Shown: piece by piece, positions 1-9,870 of the stretch | How the letters are laid out: each line of letters opens with the position of its first letter | How positions within the stretch are numbered: position 1 is the stretch's first letter | Origin: Cladosporium sp. IMV 00045 | Lineage: Eukaryota > Ascomycota > Dothideomycetes > Cladosporiales > Cladosporiaceae | Assembly (NCBI GenBank): GCA_001931905.2 | Contig: MSJI02000018.1 | Location: 1 to 50,922, forward strand | Length of the DNA stretch: 50,922 nt | Reading direction: 5' to 3' | Notes under the pieces: generated by a model | Told to the model about the DNA's origin: nothing | The model's input: the letters and a program-made list of their open reading frames with translations, nothing else | Database searches by the model: none | Translations under genes and position numbers: made by a program

Positions 1-1846
1 TGACGTCTTCGATGCGCGCGGCGTCGATGAAGGCGTTGTAAGCCGCGTTTGTGAACAGAGGGTCCGGCAGGTCGCGGAAGAACTGCTTCAGGAGCGTGGC
101 GACGGAGTTGACGTCGTGGTAGAAATTGGCCGGGTTGCGGAAGTCGAGGTTGGGCGCGTTGTTGTTGAAGGCGTCGCGTAAGGAGTTGACGTGTGAAGCC
201 GTGCCGGACATGCGGTAGATGCCTTCCACGTCAAGACCGAAGAGGTCGACGGCTTGCATGCATTGGTATACGACCATAGGCACGGCGGATTGGTCGCGGG
301 TGAAGAGCTCGTCGAGGCTGACGCCGAACACGGGACGCGATGGAGACTTGGAGGATACTGTGGGTGGCACGGGGAAGCTAGAGGTGTTCATGGGGCTCAT
401 GGTATTGCGGTTTGCACCACCGATGGAGCCTGTGGTCTGGTTCGGAGGGTAGCCGGAGCCAGGGGAGGTTGGCGAGGCCACTTCAGAGGGATGGAGTGGA
501 TATGGTGGATTGACGGGACCATCTCGGACCGGGGTTTGTTGCGAATTGTAAGGAGGCTGCTTGTGATCGTAAGGGAAGGGGTCAAGGGGCCCACCAGGGG
601 ATTGCGAGAAGCCATAGCTGTCGCCGGAATGCGGAGGCTGGCCGTATGATGGAGGTGAGGTTGGCTGAGGTGGAGAGGTGTACCTGCTGTTTGCTGACCC
701 TGTCTGCGGAGGCGCCGTGTGAATACCAAGACCGCCTGTTGGTGGCGGCGCGGATGTAGTCGCGCTTGAGGGTTGCGATTGGGGTTGTTGTTGTTTTGGC
801 GCAAGTGTCGGGTGCTTCTCGTACTTGATCTCGGCAGGCTTTGGAGGCACTTTACCGCTGTGGCTTGCCATGTAGTTGTTGAAGTCTCTCTCGTTATCGA
901 TTTCAACAATCAGATCCCGCAGGCTCTTCTGAGCCATAGGGCCTTCCTTTTCGCTCAGCGGGCTGACAGCTAGGCCGTTACCGAGCAGGAGTTTCTCGTT
1001 GAAAGTAGCATATTTCTGCAGTTGCAAAGCGAGCGCTTGGTCGCACTCCTTGATCAAAGACTGCAAGGCCTTGACAGCCTGGGGACGGCCGGTGTTCAAG
1101 AGACTGTCCCGCTGCGTTTTCGCCTGCCTGACCCTCTCCTCATATTCTCCATCCGCAGCCTGAACTTTGTGCAGCAAGTCGGACTCCACCTGCTCAGCGC
1201 TCTTGGGTCCCTTTAGACCCAATCTCCTGCTGCCTTTGGTATCGCCGGTTCTTGCGCGGTCGTAGCTCTCAGCCAAAGTGTCGTAACGAGCTTTGGCCTT
1301 TTGCATTGCCTGCTCGGCGTCGAAAGCCTTCTTTTCTGCATCCAGGCCTTCATGTTTCTGCTGTTTCCTGCCGCGCTCGATTTCGGCTGTCAGATTGTTG
1401 AGATCTTCGTGCATCTGGTGAAGGGACAAGGCGAACTGCATGCCGTTGTCGCCCATGCGCTCGTGCACGCGCAGAACCTCGCCGAGTTGGAGCGCATAGC
1501 TTCCACTCTTGGAGTCCGGTCGTCGAGCAGCGTCCAGCTGGGTCTTCGCCAGCGACTTCAGTCCCTTGGCTTGCTCCTCTTCCAGCCTTGAACGCTTGCG
1601 AAGAAAGTCGGCAAAGTCGCGCGCGGATGCGATGCTCTGCTTGAGTCGGTTCAGGAGAGTATTGATGCCGATATCCGAATACATGACATCCTCGACAGCC
1701 TTAGGAGGGCCGGTAGGCGCATCGTTGGTAGGTGCTCCTGCTGCTGCTGGAGGTGGGTTCGTGGTGGATGGACTATCCTCGCCAGAACCATTGGCGACAT
1801 GGAGGGTGTCGCCGTTGGGCTCGTCCACGGAGTTCCTGGCAGACAT
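1..1846 (-). CDS. RGD1: RhoGAP protein with F-BAR domain, Rgd1-like (3' end outside window)
   Basis: The frame is open without introns from ATG at 1846 to the left edge, giving about 615 residues, so the C-terminus is missing. An FCH/F-BAR coiled-coil region runs from about residue 53 (MYSDIGINTLLNRLKQSI) to about 330. A Pro/Ser/Gln-rich linker follows, then a RhoGAP domain from about residue 505 (PVFGVSLDELF). GIYRMSG near residue 543 carries the catalytic arginine finger, and FRDLPDPLF follows. This order matches yeast Rgd1, a GAP for Rho3/Rho4 that acts at the plasma membrane in polarised growth and wall integrity. The family is about 650-700 residues long, so some 50-90 residues lie outside. 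The gene is divergent from the next gene with 425 bp between starts. The domain call is firm; the exact orthologue is inferred. Confidence 0.85.
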   Translation of the reverse strand, partial: MSARNSVDEPNGDTLHVANGSGEDSPSTTNPPPAAAGAPTNDAPTGPPKAVEDVMYSDIGINTLLNRLKQSIASARDFADFLRKRSRLEEEQAKGLKSLAKTQLDAARRPDSKSGSYALQLGEVLRVHERMGDNGMQFALSLHQMHEDLNNLTAEIERGRKQQKHEGLDAEKKAFDAEQAMQKAKARYDTLAESYDRARTGDTKGSRRLGLKGPKSAEQVESDLLHKVQAADGEYEERVRQAKTQRDSLLNTGRPQAVKALQSLIKECDQALALQLQKYATFNEKLLLGNGLAVSPLSEKEGPMAQKSLRDLIVEIDNERDFNNYMASHSGKVPPKPAEIKYEKHPTLAPKQQQPQSQPSSATTSAPPPTGGLGIHTAPPQTGSANSRYTSPPQPTSPPSYGQPPHSGDSYGFSQSPGGPLDPFPYDHKQPPYNSQQTPVRDGPVNPPYPLHPSEVASPTSPGSGYPPNQTTGSIGGANRNTMSPMNTSSFPVPPTVSSKSPSRPVFGVSLDELFTRDQSAVPMVVYQCMQAVDLFGLDVEGIYRMSGTASHVNSLRDAFNNNAPNLDFRNPANFYHDVNSVATLLKQFFRDLPDPLFTNAAYNAFIDAARIEDV

Positions 1847-2271
1847 GATGCCTGTGCTGATATTGGGATGTTTCAAAAGGGGAGAAGGAGCGTGTGCCCA
1901 CGAGTGAAATGAATCAATTAGGTGCCAGTATCGGCTGGTGTAGGGTATAGTATGTGATCAGGCAGCGATATAGCAGTGACCAGGTATTGTCGTTCATCCA
2001 ACCCCGAACCCTGGCGTGGACTAGCGTTCGCCTGAACGGCGTGGCTCAGCGCGTGCGCCATCTCCAAGTCTCCAAGTCCGAGCTTGGAACGCAAAGATGT
2101 TTGGCCTCACTTCACTACGTCACCCCGCGCGAAGCTAATTTTGTATGAGTGAAGAGGTTGGAGCTCGATTAGGAAGTTGCCGACATCAATAGTAATACCA
2201 TAATCCGCAATTCTCTTCCCAAACCGCCAATCTTGACCTTAGACCAAAAGATACTACACGCAATCACAATT
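1847..2271. promoter_or_regulatory. Divergent intergenic region between RGD1-like and PNPOx-like genes
   Basis: These 425 bp separate two start codons pointing away from each other, so they must hold both promoters. I see no gene or strong motif; an 8-bp direct repeat (tctccaag) occurs near 2061-2076. Confidence 0.5.
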
Positions 2272-3091
2272 ATGGCCGACGCACAGCCTCCTCTCAGCTG
2301 GCAACAGTCTGCCGACGCCAACAACCCAACCGTCTCTGACCACCTGCCCGAGGAAGTAGTCACATGTCTTCAGAACGCTCGTTTCGTATGTTGCTATACC
2401 ATTTCACCTGAAAGCACAGCAAATTGCTAACACCACCCAGCTCCACCTCGCAACATGCACCGCCAACATCCCCCACGTCAGCCTCATGAACTACACCTAC
2501 CTGCCCTCACATCCCTTCACATCCGCAAACCTCCAGCCCGGTCCAGTGATCGTCATGACGACCAACCCGTCTTCCAAGAAGACCATCAACCTCATCCAAA
2601 ACCCTAACGTCAGCCTGCTCGTCCACGACTGGGTCTCCTCGCGCCCTCCGCACATGACCGACCGCGAGCGCAGTCCCGTCGGCGCCCGAGCCGGCCGCAG
2701 CAGTCTTGCCAACATGCTCATGAGCATGAACTCGGCGGCCGTCTCGTCCATTTCCGCCACCATCAACGGGTCCGCGAGCGTGCTGGAAAGCGGTTCAGAG
2801 GAGGAGAAGTGGTGCAAGAAGCAGCATTTGGAGAATAACACTTTTGAGGGCCAGGCTGAGGGCTCAGAGCAGTTGTTTGGTACTAGTCCGACTAGTGCGA
2901 GGACGGGTGACGGTGGTCGCGGGAGCTACATTGAGGATGAAGAGGTAAAGGTTGTGGTTGTCAGGATTAAGGATGGAAGGATTAGTGATTGGAAGGGTGG
3001 CGTCAAGGACTGGGTTATTGCTGAGCCTGGGCAGGCTGCGACTGGAAATGGAGTGACAGGGATGGTGAATGGTGTTCTGGGTGGGCAGTAG
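2272..3091 (+). CDS. Pyridoxamine 5'-phosphate oxidase-like FMN-binding split-barrel protein
   Basis: There are two exons, 2272-2385 and 2441-3091. The 55-bp intron (2386-2440) starts GTATGT, ends CCCAG and carries a CTAAC branch site. The product is 254 residues. The N-terminal half (VVTCLQNARF, then LHLATCTANIPHVSLMNYTY after the junction) and PVIVMTTNPSSKKTINLIQN fit the flavin-binding split barrel of the PNPOx-like family, as in yeast YLR456W/YPR172W, whose biochemical role is unknown. A low-complexity insert rich in Ser, Arg and Glu (about residues 105-190) separates this from a short C-terminal strand (VKVVVVRIKDGRISDWKGG). Start choice: the first in-frame ATG gives MADAQPP; earlier codons in that frame use a non-ATG start. 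Flavin binding is inferred from the fold, not shown. Confidence 0.8.
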
Positions 3092-3517
3092 GGTATTGTG
3101 ATTTTGGGTAATACGAGTTCAAGCGCGGCGTTACGGCGCTGGGGAAAGCAAAAGATAAGACTGGTATGATTGATGTTCTCCCCCCACTAATCTAGCCGCA
3201 TCACTTCATCTCAGCGGAGTAAACAGACAAGCCGCTTTTCTCTAACGTTACACCCTGATTCGCTAAAGAATAGCACTGAAGGGTTTCCTAAGCCTTTGCA
3301 AGGTCCGCCGTAACGATCGTCACTTTGATGGGCAGCTCTTCAAGCGTTTTCCCAATACGGAAGCAAGCCCACGCAAAGGCTGGTAGAGCATGGCTTCCGT
3401 CCTCAAGTTCACCTGCCAGCTGGTCTTTTCTGCAAGAATGTCAACCTCCTCCGCAGCAATATATCACCAGGATCTAAGTAAACCTTAAGAAAGTTCGTTG
3501 CTGGGCAGCGCTGACTT
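3092..3517. other. Intergenic region between convergent genes
   Basis: The region lies between the 3' ends of the PNPOx-like gene and the minus-strand BTB gene. It must hold both 3' UTRs. I recognise no gene or repeat. Confidence 0.4.
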
Positions 3518-4464
3518 TTACCATCGCCGAACCTCGATACGACTCTTCTTCCATCTTTCATACGGGACTTTTCGCCCATGTTCGTCTTTCAGCTCCGATT
3601 TCCAACTGGTGTCCCCACGGCATCCAATACACATCGGACAAACGGTGCCGTCATCCACGCCCGGCGGGGCTTCGTGGCAGATGCACACGGAACAGATGCA
3701 ATACCAGTCCCATCTGTCGAAGCGCTGACCCCAGGAGTCTTCTTCCGAGAAAGGCTCGCGGCATGGCGCGCACATCGGTTTGCGCGTACAGTCCGGCCCA
3801 CCATCGCAGACCCAATCTCCAATGTCAAAGTCGTCGTGTGTGGTTACGGTCGTTTCGATTTCCGGCAGATCGGACAACAGCGTCAGAAAGTCTTCATTTA
3901 CCAGCAATCGGACCCATCTTCGCGTGCAGAAGCGCACCATCTCCTGGCGTGCTGGGTCGTCTTTGTACTGGGTTGCTGTCCAGATCAACCGCATCGCCGG
4001 CACAAAATTTGCTTTTGGACCGTCTTCGTCTAGGATCTCTTTAATGTTGTCCTTGGCGATGCTACAAAGTCCCGGGACGCCGAACTTGTGCGCCACGACG
4101 TACGCTAGCGCGTGCGGGAGGAGGTCCACGTATTCATCCCAGATCTTGCTGCAGTATGGAAGGCCATACATCGCGCGTAACATGGCCGTCAGGGCTTCTG
4201 GGTCGTCTTCGAGGAGCACAATTTGGCTTGCATCGCTGCTCTGAAATATCGTTCAGTGGTTGAGTCCACTTCTGTATGCCATTCTCTTGAACCTACAATG
4301 AAACCGCCCGTGAGGAGCTCCCTGAAGTATCCCGAACTGCGACACAGAATGATGTGATGGGCATGAATGGTCCTGTCGGCAAGAATGATTTTGACATCTG
4401 AAAGCGTAGGGTTATCGAAGTAGGCTTCTTGGTCGGAGGGAGCATGCTCGATGAGTAGTTTCAT
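3518..4464 (-). CDS. BTB/POZ domain protein with cysteine-rich C-terminus
   Basis: There are two exons: 4464-4297 and 4240-3518. The 56-bp intron (GTAGGT...TTTCAG, phase 0) falls inside the BTB fold. The product is 296 residues. The BTB core is visible as LSDVKIILADRTIHAHHIIL and SSGYFRELLTGGF, then VLLEDDPEALTAMLRAMYGL after the junction. A BACK-like helical part follows to about residue 190. The tail (about residues 201-263) holds a cluster of Cys in short spacings (CTRKPMCAPC, CICSVCICHE, CPMCIGC) that could bind zinc. BTB proteins often serve as dimerisation or Cullin-3 adaptor modules; no partner can be read here. It is head-to-head with the next BTB gene and has its intron at the matching position, so the two look like paralogues. 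Confidence 0.8.
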
Positions 4465-5051
4465 GTTGTCAAAGTTTTGTATGAAGGTACATGGTTATGA
4501 GATGCTGGTCTGTAGAGAAGAGGGTGCTGTTTCATCATATCGGATGAGACTGCATGTCCAGTGGAAGAGCAGGAGGCTAATGGATTATATAGGCAGGAAG
4601 TGACGCCTAACTGCGCATGGCGAGACTTGCGATTGCCGCTTCTCCAAACAAGCGCAGATATGCTAGAGTACCTACCTAGGTACCTTGTGCTTTCTTCAAC
4701 TTTGTCTTTCTCTTCATCTTTCTCTCTTTCACTGTCGCTTCATGTCGGTTTGGTGGTTTACAAAGAGTGTGAGAATTGTTTGCCGGCTTCTTTCAAAGCT
4801 CAAAGACGAAATCACTTTGCCACTGCAAACTCATCGAACGAAGGATCGAAGTACGTAAACATGCAGTCGAGCAAACACACCGATCTTCGCTGATATTTAA
4901 CAGCCTGAGTCTAGGATTCCCAAGATGTCGTACAGTCCAAACGCTTACATAAAGTTTGTCCGCGATTATTAATCCTTTCCTGCGGACATGGCCAAATCTA
5001 CGCACAGTGATGTGACCAAAAGAAGTCAAAACGAAAGTTACTTTGCCCTCC
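4465..5051. promoter_or_regulatory. Divergent intergenic region between two BTB genes
   Basis: These 587 bp lie between two divergent BTB starts and probably hold both promoters. A CT-rich stretch (about 4690-4740) is visible. No confident gene. Confidence 0.45.
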
Positions 5052-5717
5052 ATGCACGATCCAAACATCCCGACTTACAGTTCCAGCTTCTTCAACAACA
5101 AGAGCCTCTCCGATGTGACTATCAAGTTCGGCTCAGAATCAGTTTCAGCACACAAAGTCATGCTCTCTCAACGCTCGAGCTACTTCAAGAACATGTTCTG
5201 CGGCTCATTCAAGGCATGTCTATGCTTGCTTTTCCCTGAGCAAATCTGCTAATGAGAACAGGAGGCGAATGCCAAAGAGATACAACTACTCGAAGACGAT
5301 CCTCTCGCCGTCAAGGCCATGATACGCTTCTTGTACGGGCTTAAATACCAATCCGCAGGCACGAGGTCAGACTGGCAGCATCTCCAATCCCACGCTCTCT
5401 TCTACGCAATAGCCGAGAAATACAATCTCAACTCCCTCAAGACAGCAGTCACAAACGTGGTTACGTCCGACTTTGCCGACATTGGTTCGGTCGTCTGCGA
5501 CATGCAAGACTTCACTTCCTCCCTCAGGATCATCTGGTTGTCGACTACTTCGAACGACACGCAACTCAGACCTGTCCTTGCGAATCGCTGCGCAAAGATG
5601 ATTCATTCGCTGATCAAACGTGCTAGCTTTGTGAGAGTGTTGAGGGATACGGAGCTGGGTGCTGACGTGTGTATCCGCACTGAGAGGGAGCTTGCAAACT
5701 GCGTGAAAAAGACGTGA
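5052..5717 (+). CDS. BTB/POZ domain protein with a GC-AG intron
   Basis: There are two exons, 5052-5213 and 5262-5717, giving 205 residues. The frame is restored only by a 48-bp intron that starts GCATGT and ends ACAG. Joined, it reads FCGSFK then EANAKEIQLLEDDPLAVKAM, which matches the LLEDDP/AM/YGL pattern of the neighbouring BTB gene at the same intron position. The BTB core is LSDVTIKFGSESVSAHKVML plus SSYFKNMF. The second half is helical and lacks the neighbour's cysteine tail. The start is the first ATG (MHDPNIP); an upstream in-frame TTG is not a likely fungal start. Function beyond a BTB interaction module is unknown. Confidence is good for the domain and moderate for the exact junction. 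Confidence 0.8.
5214..5261 (+). other. GC-AG intron in BTB gene
   Basis: The donor AAG|GCATGT replaces the usual GT. The acceptor is ACAG at 5261 and CTAAT near 5250 is a possible branch site. The nearest GT donor (5217) joined to this acceptor makes an immediate TGA, and joined to the next AG loses the conserved sequence. Confidence 0.7.
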
Positions 5718-6352
5718 AGGGTGCTGCAAATTGTAGGCTTCCTTGGGGCTAAGCTCCTTCGATTGGGCAGGGTGGGCAGGGGCGTTGACCTAATAACAAG
5801 CCGAGAGGAAACCGTAATGATATCTGGGTTGATCATTTGGGTCAAAATAAGGATTGCGCCGGGTCTTACTAAACATCGAAGGTATAGCAGCGTAGGCAAT
5901 TCGATATCGTACGAAAATCTTTCGCTTCTTTGTAAGGTGTTCCTTTGACTTGACGTGCCGTACATAGTTGATGAACGGCACAGCAGAAAGTACCGCCTAG
6001 TGTCGCTTTTGCGGTTATCCATCTGACATTTCATTAACCCCGTGCTGGCTCGCGAAAAATTATTACATTAGCTTGCGACCATCCACTAATAACCGCGATC
6101 ACTTTTCGTTTTCAAAAAAGCTTTAGCATCTGACCTGCAGATAATCAGCTGTAAGCGCCTGCCTTCCTGCTTCGCTTACCCGACATGCATAAAACGCGTA
6201 ACGCGTTAGCTACCGCGATAGTGACCGGTGAACGTCTTGGAAGCTGCTGCTGAAGACACTCTTACCGTTTCTCCTTCTAACATGAGAGGAGAACAGATAC
6301 ATGTATCTATTACTCTCAGATCGAGCCGACTCAACCCTAACTTATCTGCGTC
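5718..6352. other. Intergenic region, no gene recognised
   Basis: The stretch spans the BTB 3' end and the promoter of the HET gene. Short ORFs in it have no recognisable composition or motif. Confidence 0.4.
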
Positions 6353-8299
6353 ATGAATCCCAACATCAACGACGAGACGCCCAGACGAAATGCCGATGTT
6401 GCGAGTGGACCAAAAACAAGTCTTATCGCAGAGTTGTTAGAGATTCAGAAGCACCAACAGTCAGCAGAAGAGTGTCAAAGATGGGCAAACGATCTCACAT
6501 GTTTACTCTACGATACCTCAGACCCAGAACATTTCTTCAAAGTCGTCAACTCCAGGGAATGTAGAGACGACTTCGTTGCAGTGTCGTGGACTTGGGGACT
6601 CTCGCCTCGTGGAGACAAATACACCTTTCTCCCTTCATCCGAATGGCGGGAGGCTCATTCGCGGAAGCGTGAAAAGAGACGCAAAGAACCGCTTGACATA
6701 AGAGATTCTGTGCTCGACAGAGTCGTCAAGTATCTGCAAGCGTTCGAAGAAGAACTTGTTTGGATAGACAGAGCCTGCATAGAACAAGATGATCCCGAAG
6801 AGAAAGCAAGGGCGATCAATTCTATGGACTTGATATACAAAGAGGCGACAAGCAGCGTGGGTCTTCTTACGAGCCCGGTTCTCACAGAATCAGACGCCCG
6901 ATTGCTTGCGAGCCTTCTCAATGGCAATTTGACAGAGGAGTGTAGCCCTGAACAGTTTTGCTTCAGGAATAACATGGACCATCGGAGCATTCACGAAACG
7001 ATTCGGGTCCTCCGATGCGTTCTTGAAGATGGATGGTGGAAAAGAGCATGGATCTATCAAGAAGAGTATCTCTCGGGAATGAAGATGAACCTTCTGATTC
7101 CCATCAACGCCGATGCGCAAGCTCCTCATGGTTTCGATGTGGTCGAAGGGGAGTTTTGTGTCCGGGCAACCCTGTTCCGTGAGCAGTCGACCATGTTCCT
7201 TCTGGCGTGCTGTGCTTCTGACGACTTTCGGTCCGCATGCTCGGATTTGCTTTGGAAAGTTGAGAAATTCAACATCACACTCAAGCGAGACAAAAGCTCT
7301 CTCAAGCCAATGTCTGCTTTCATATTCAGGGATGTTCTCAGCAGAGGTCTCTTGCACCCGTGGGATAGACTGGCTATCATCGCGAACGCGAACGGGTATC
7401 GAAGGCGACTGGATGTGCGAATTCTGGAACGTCAGAAACGTAAGCTGAGCCATTGCCTCCTGGCACTCTTCTTGCTCAACGGCGAGATCTTCAATGCAAG
7501 ATGTGACCACGACATGTCTTTGCTTGACGGCGACGTCAGCCGCGTCAGTCGCTTCTTGGATCAGATACAACCAAGTTTTAGCGACTTGCCGGTTTCTGGA
7601 GCAGGCTTGACCTTTCTCAAGTATTGCCGGCTGCCGTCTGCCAAGCTTTGCGAAGAAGGTGTCGAAACTCAGGGATACATCTGGGAACTACCGCAGGATG
7701 CGTATGTTGATACTGATCAATTTGTCTTACCAAGGCTTTCTGATATCCCAGACGAGATAAGGGAGCGGTTGGAAGATGATCCATGGAGTTCAAGCGAGCT
7801 TGAGATGCTAGTCGAAGACCTCAATGGTCGCAAACAAGGGGAAATTGCAGGCCATCTTTGCGATTACATGGAAGAGGCCAAGAGAGAGCGAGAGAGAGAG
7901 CGCGAGAGAGAGCGCAAGGGAGAGCCCAGGAGAGAGCGCTCACCTGCGAACAAATACAAGGATCTGATGGCATGCAAGCTGATGCAAGCGATCAATGATG
8001 GGCAAAGGCTACGATTAGCAAACCTTCTAGGGACTGAGGTTGTGACTGGCATCTTCATGCCAACAACATCGGAGCCGAATGAGTCCATGCATGTTCTCAC
8101 AACCTGGCGGCCTCCTCGGAAAGGAGATGAGAGTGGGATTGGCGATGCCGTTTCGGTAAAAGTGACCCTACGTTCGAAATCTCCCCCTGTCGTTGCCAGT
8201 ATGGCGGAGTGGATCAATGGCATGGTCTTCTTCGAGACATGGACAGATAGAAAACCGGTTGTCGTAGAGTGGCCACATGCGTGGAGGTGCCGATCATGA
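6353..8299 (+). CDS. HET domain protein (heterokaryon incompatibility family), intact
   Basis: This is a single-exon gene of 648 residues starting at ATG 6353. The HET domain shows its usual landmarks: FVAVSWTWG (about 74-82), a mid-segment YLQAFEEELVWIDRACIEQ (about 128-145) and INSMDLIYKEATSSVGLL (about 155-172). A long C-terminal region follows, including GYIWELPQDAYVDTD, a piece common in HET proteins. HET domains trigger cell death or nonself recognition in filamentous ascomycetes; the partner of this one cannot be read from sequence. An almost pure Glu-Arg run lies at about residues 510-525, encoded by a GAGAGAGCG-type microsatellite near 7879-7920. The gene is flanked by ordinary genes, and no second HET partner sits beside it. 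Confidence 0.85.
   Translation: MNPNINDETPRRNADVASGPKTSLIAELLEIQKHQQSAEECQRWANDLTCLLYDTSDPEHFFKVVNSRECRDDFVAVSWTWGLSPRGDKYTFLPSSEWREAHSRKREKRRKEPLDIRDSVLDRVVKYLQAFEEELVWIDRACIEQDDPEEKARAINSMDLIYKEATSSVGLLTSPVLTESDARLLASLLNGNLTEECSPEQFCFRNNMDHRSIHETIRVLRCVLEDGWWKRAWIYQEEYLSGMKMNLLIPINADAQAPHGFDVVEGEFCVRATLFREQSTMFLLACCASDDFRSACSDLLWKVEKFNITLKRDKSSLKPMSAFIFRDVLSRGLLHPWDRLAIIANANGYRRRLDVRILERQKRKLSHCLLALFLLNGEIFNARCDHDMSLLDGDVSRVSRFLDQIQPSFSDLPVSGAGLTFLKYCRLPSAKLCEEGVETQGYIWELPQDAYVDTDQFVLPRLSDIPDEIRERLEDDPWSSSELEMLVEDLNGRKQGEIAGHLCDYMEEAKRERERERERERKGEPRRERSPANKYKDLMACKLMQAINDGQRLRLANLLGTEVVTGIFMPTTSEPNESMHVLTTWRPPRKGDESGIGDAVSVKVTLRSKSPPVVASMAEWINGMVFFETWTDRKPVVVEWPHAWRCRS
7879..7920 (+). repeat. 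GA-rich microsatellite encoding a Glu-Arg run in the HET gene
   Basis: Repeats of gagaga/gagcg units encode alternating Glu and Arg within the HET protein. Slippage here could change protein length without breaking the frame when six bases move. Confidence 0.7.
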
Positions 8300-8649
8300 T
8301 GGCCCATCGGATGGTCAGCCATGATTTGTCCAGTTCAGTAGGGCACAGAGGGAGACTCAGCGTGGTTGACAGAATGAGATAAATAGAGTCAGTTGAAGCT
8401 TTGCTGGAGTAGCCACCAGGCTACCTGAGATACTCGTTCTTGAGCATTTGCGGATAAGGCACTGATCAAAGATTTTGTTTTCAGTTTTCTTTTTTCTTTT
8501 TGCTTTTTTCGGTGGGGGCGACGGCACAGATATCGGATTTGTTCCACAGAGCCATTGGATTTCGTTTTGATAACCGCTTATATATTTTGCAATCTCAACA
8601 TGTACCACATCTACAATGTTTCAATTACACGTAACGCTTTTCCAAAGAA
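8300..8649. other. Intergenic region between convergent genes, T-rich
   Basis: The region lies between the 3' ends of the HET gene and the lactonase gene. It contains a T-rich stretch (about 8476-8510). No gene seen. Confidence 0.4.
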
Positions 8650-9870
8650 TCAGGCAGCATTAACAGCACCAACCTCGCCCCAAACAACGCTCGTAACTTG
8701 TCCCTCCACCTCCGCCTCCGCGACCACGTCACCTATCAGACCCGTAGCCACATCACGCCTCAGCACCACCAGATTGCCACTATTCTGGTTCGTGACCGCC
8801 ACCAAGTTGCCAGCGGTGTTGAGACTGAAGTGTCTCGGGAACATGCCGTGCGTCGGCCAGGCCTGCACGAAGCTCAACCTTCCAGACTCGCTCACAGAGA
8901 AAGTCGTGATGGAGTCCGAAGGAACGGCGGTGCTGTTGGAGGAGTCCTCGTTCGGCAACGAAAAAATGCTAGAGTTCCTGTTGGAAAGCAGCAGGAAGCG
9001 GTTGTCAGGCGAAAGGGTGATTCCAGCAGGTGCGTTAATGCGGTCGTGCGCGAGTTGGCCGAGGGCGTTCTGCTCTTGGACGGTGGTGACGTTCAGGCCT
9101 CCGTTGTTGGGGAGGTAGGAGACGGCGTAGGAGATAATCTCGCTGCCCAGCTCGGTTGCGAGGTAGAGGTAGGTGGTGGCATCTTCCGAGACAGTATCGT
9201 AGGGGAGGTGGAAAGCGACGTGGCGTGGTCCAGAGCCGGCCGGCGCTTCCAGGGGCGATTTCTCGGAGACGGAGTTGGTCTCGGGGTCAATGGCATAAAC
9301 GCGAATGAGATCAGCGCCGAGGTCGGGCACCAGAATGTACTGGCCTGTTGGGTCGAGGACGGCCTCATGAGGGTGAGGTGCGTCTTGACGGTCTGGGACA
9401 GGGCCAGGCTCCGAGAGGGTGAAGGTGAAGGACTCGTCTCCTTCGAACCGGCCGCCAGAGGAGAGGGAGTATGTCGTCAGCGAAGAGCCAGTATAGTGCG
9501 CGAGCGCGATGTTGCGATCACCAGCAGCATCGCCATATATGACACCACTGACGGGTCCGGAAATGGTTGTAGAGTTCTGCACATGCTTGAGGCTCCCGTC
9601 GCGGTTGATAGTGAATGTGCTCATAGAGCCATTAGGCGTCGTGAGGCCTTCGTTCAGGCAGTAAATGGTGCCGCGAGGAGCATCAAGAGTCAGCCATGCG
9701 GGACTAGGGCCGCAGCTCGGGTTGGACGATGTGGCATTAAGAGAGTAAGTGCCATCCGACTCTGCGAGAGAAAATGTTGTGACATCGCCCGAGTAGCTTG
9801 ACACAAAGAGGTTGGTTGCCGAAGCCGTAGCGCTAAGCGCTGAGATGAGGCCGTATTGAAGCGCCAGCAT
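8650..9870 (-). CDS. Secreted lactonase-family seven-bladed beta-propeller protein
   Basis: This is a single exon of 406 residues. The N-terminus (MLALQYGLISALSATASA) reads as a signal peptide, with the mature protein starting near TNLFVSSYSG. Repeated beta-strand pairs with D-x-x-G-type turns (DPTGQYILVPDLGADLIRVY, SPDNRFLLLSNRN, NTAGNLVAVTNQNSGNLVVL) and the PHPHEAVLDPTG and SGPRHVAFHL segments fit the lactonase / 3-carboxymuconate cyclase family (Pfam lactonase, 6-phosphogluconolactonase type). Several N-x-S/T sites agree with secretion. Cytosolic 6-phosphogluconolactonase is unlikely because of the signal peptide, so the substrate is unknown; a sugar or aromatic lactone is an inference. 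No intron is needed. Start choice is the first ATG before the hydrophobic segment. Confidence 0.85.
   Translation of the reverse strand: MLALQYGLISALSATASATNLFVSSYSGDVTTFSLAESDGTYSLNATSSNPSCGPSPAWLTLDAPRGTIYCLNEGLTTPNGSMSTFTINRDGSLKHVQNSTTISGPVSGVIYGDAAGDRNIALAHYTGSSLTTYSLSSGGRFEGDESFTFTLSEPGPVPDRQDAPHPHEAVLDPTGQYILVPDLGADLIRVYAIDPETNSVSEKSPLEAPAGSGPRHVAFHLPYDTVSEDATTYLYLATELGSEIISYAVSYLPNNGGLNVTTVQEQNALGQLAHDRINAPAGITLSPDNRFLLLSNRNSSIFSLPNEDSSNSTAVPSDSITTFSVSESGRLSFVQAWPTHGMFPRHFSLNTAGNLVAVTNQNSGNLVVLRRDVATGLIGDVVAEAEVEGQVTSVVWGEVGAVNAA

Noticed and set aside
6890..7570. 226-codon open frame on the minus strand
   Set aside because: Antisense shadow of the HET gene.
8698..9801. 367-codon open frame on the plus strand
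   Set aside because: It is the exact antisense of the lactonase gene; its composition (Arg/Glu/Val-rich) has no domain, while the minus strand has a signal peptide and propeller motifs.
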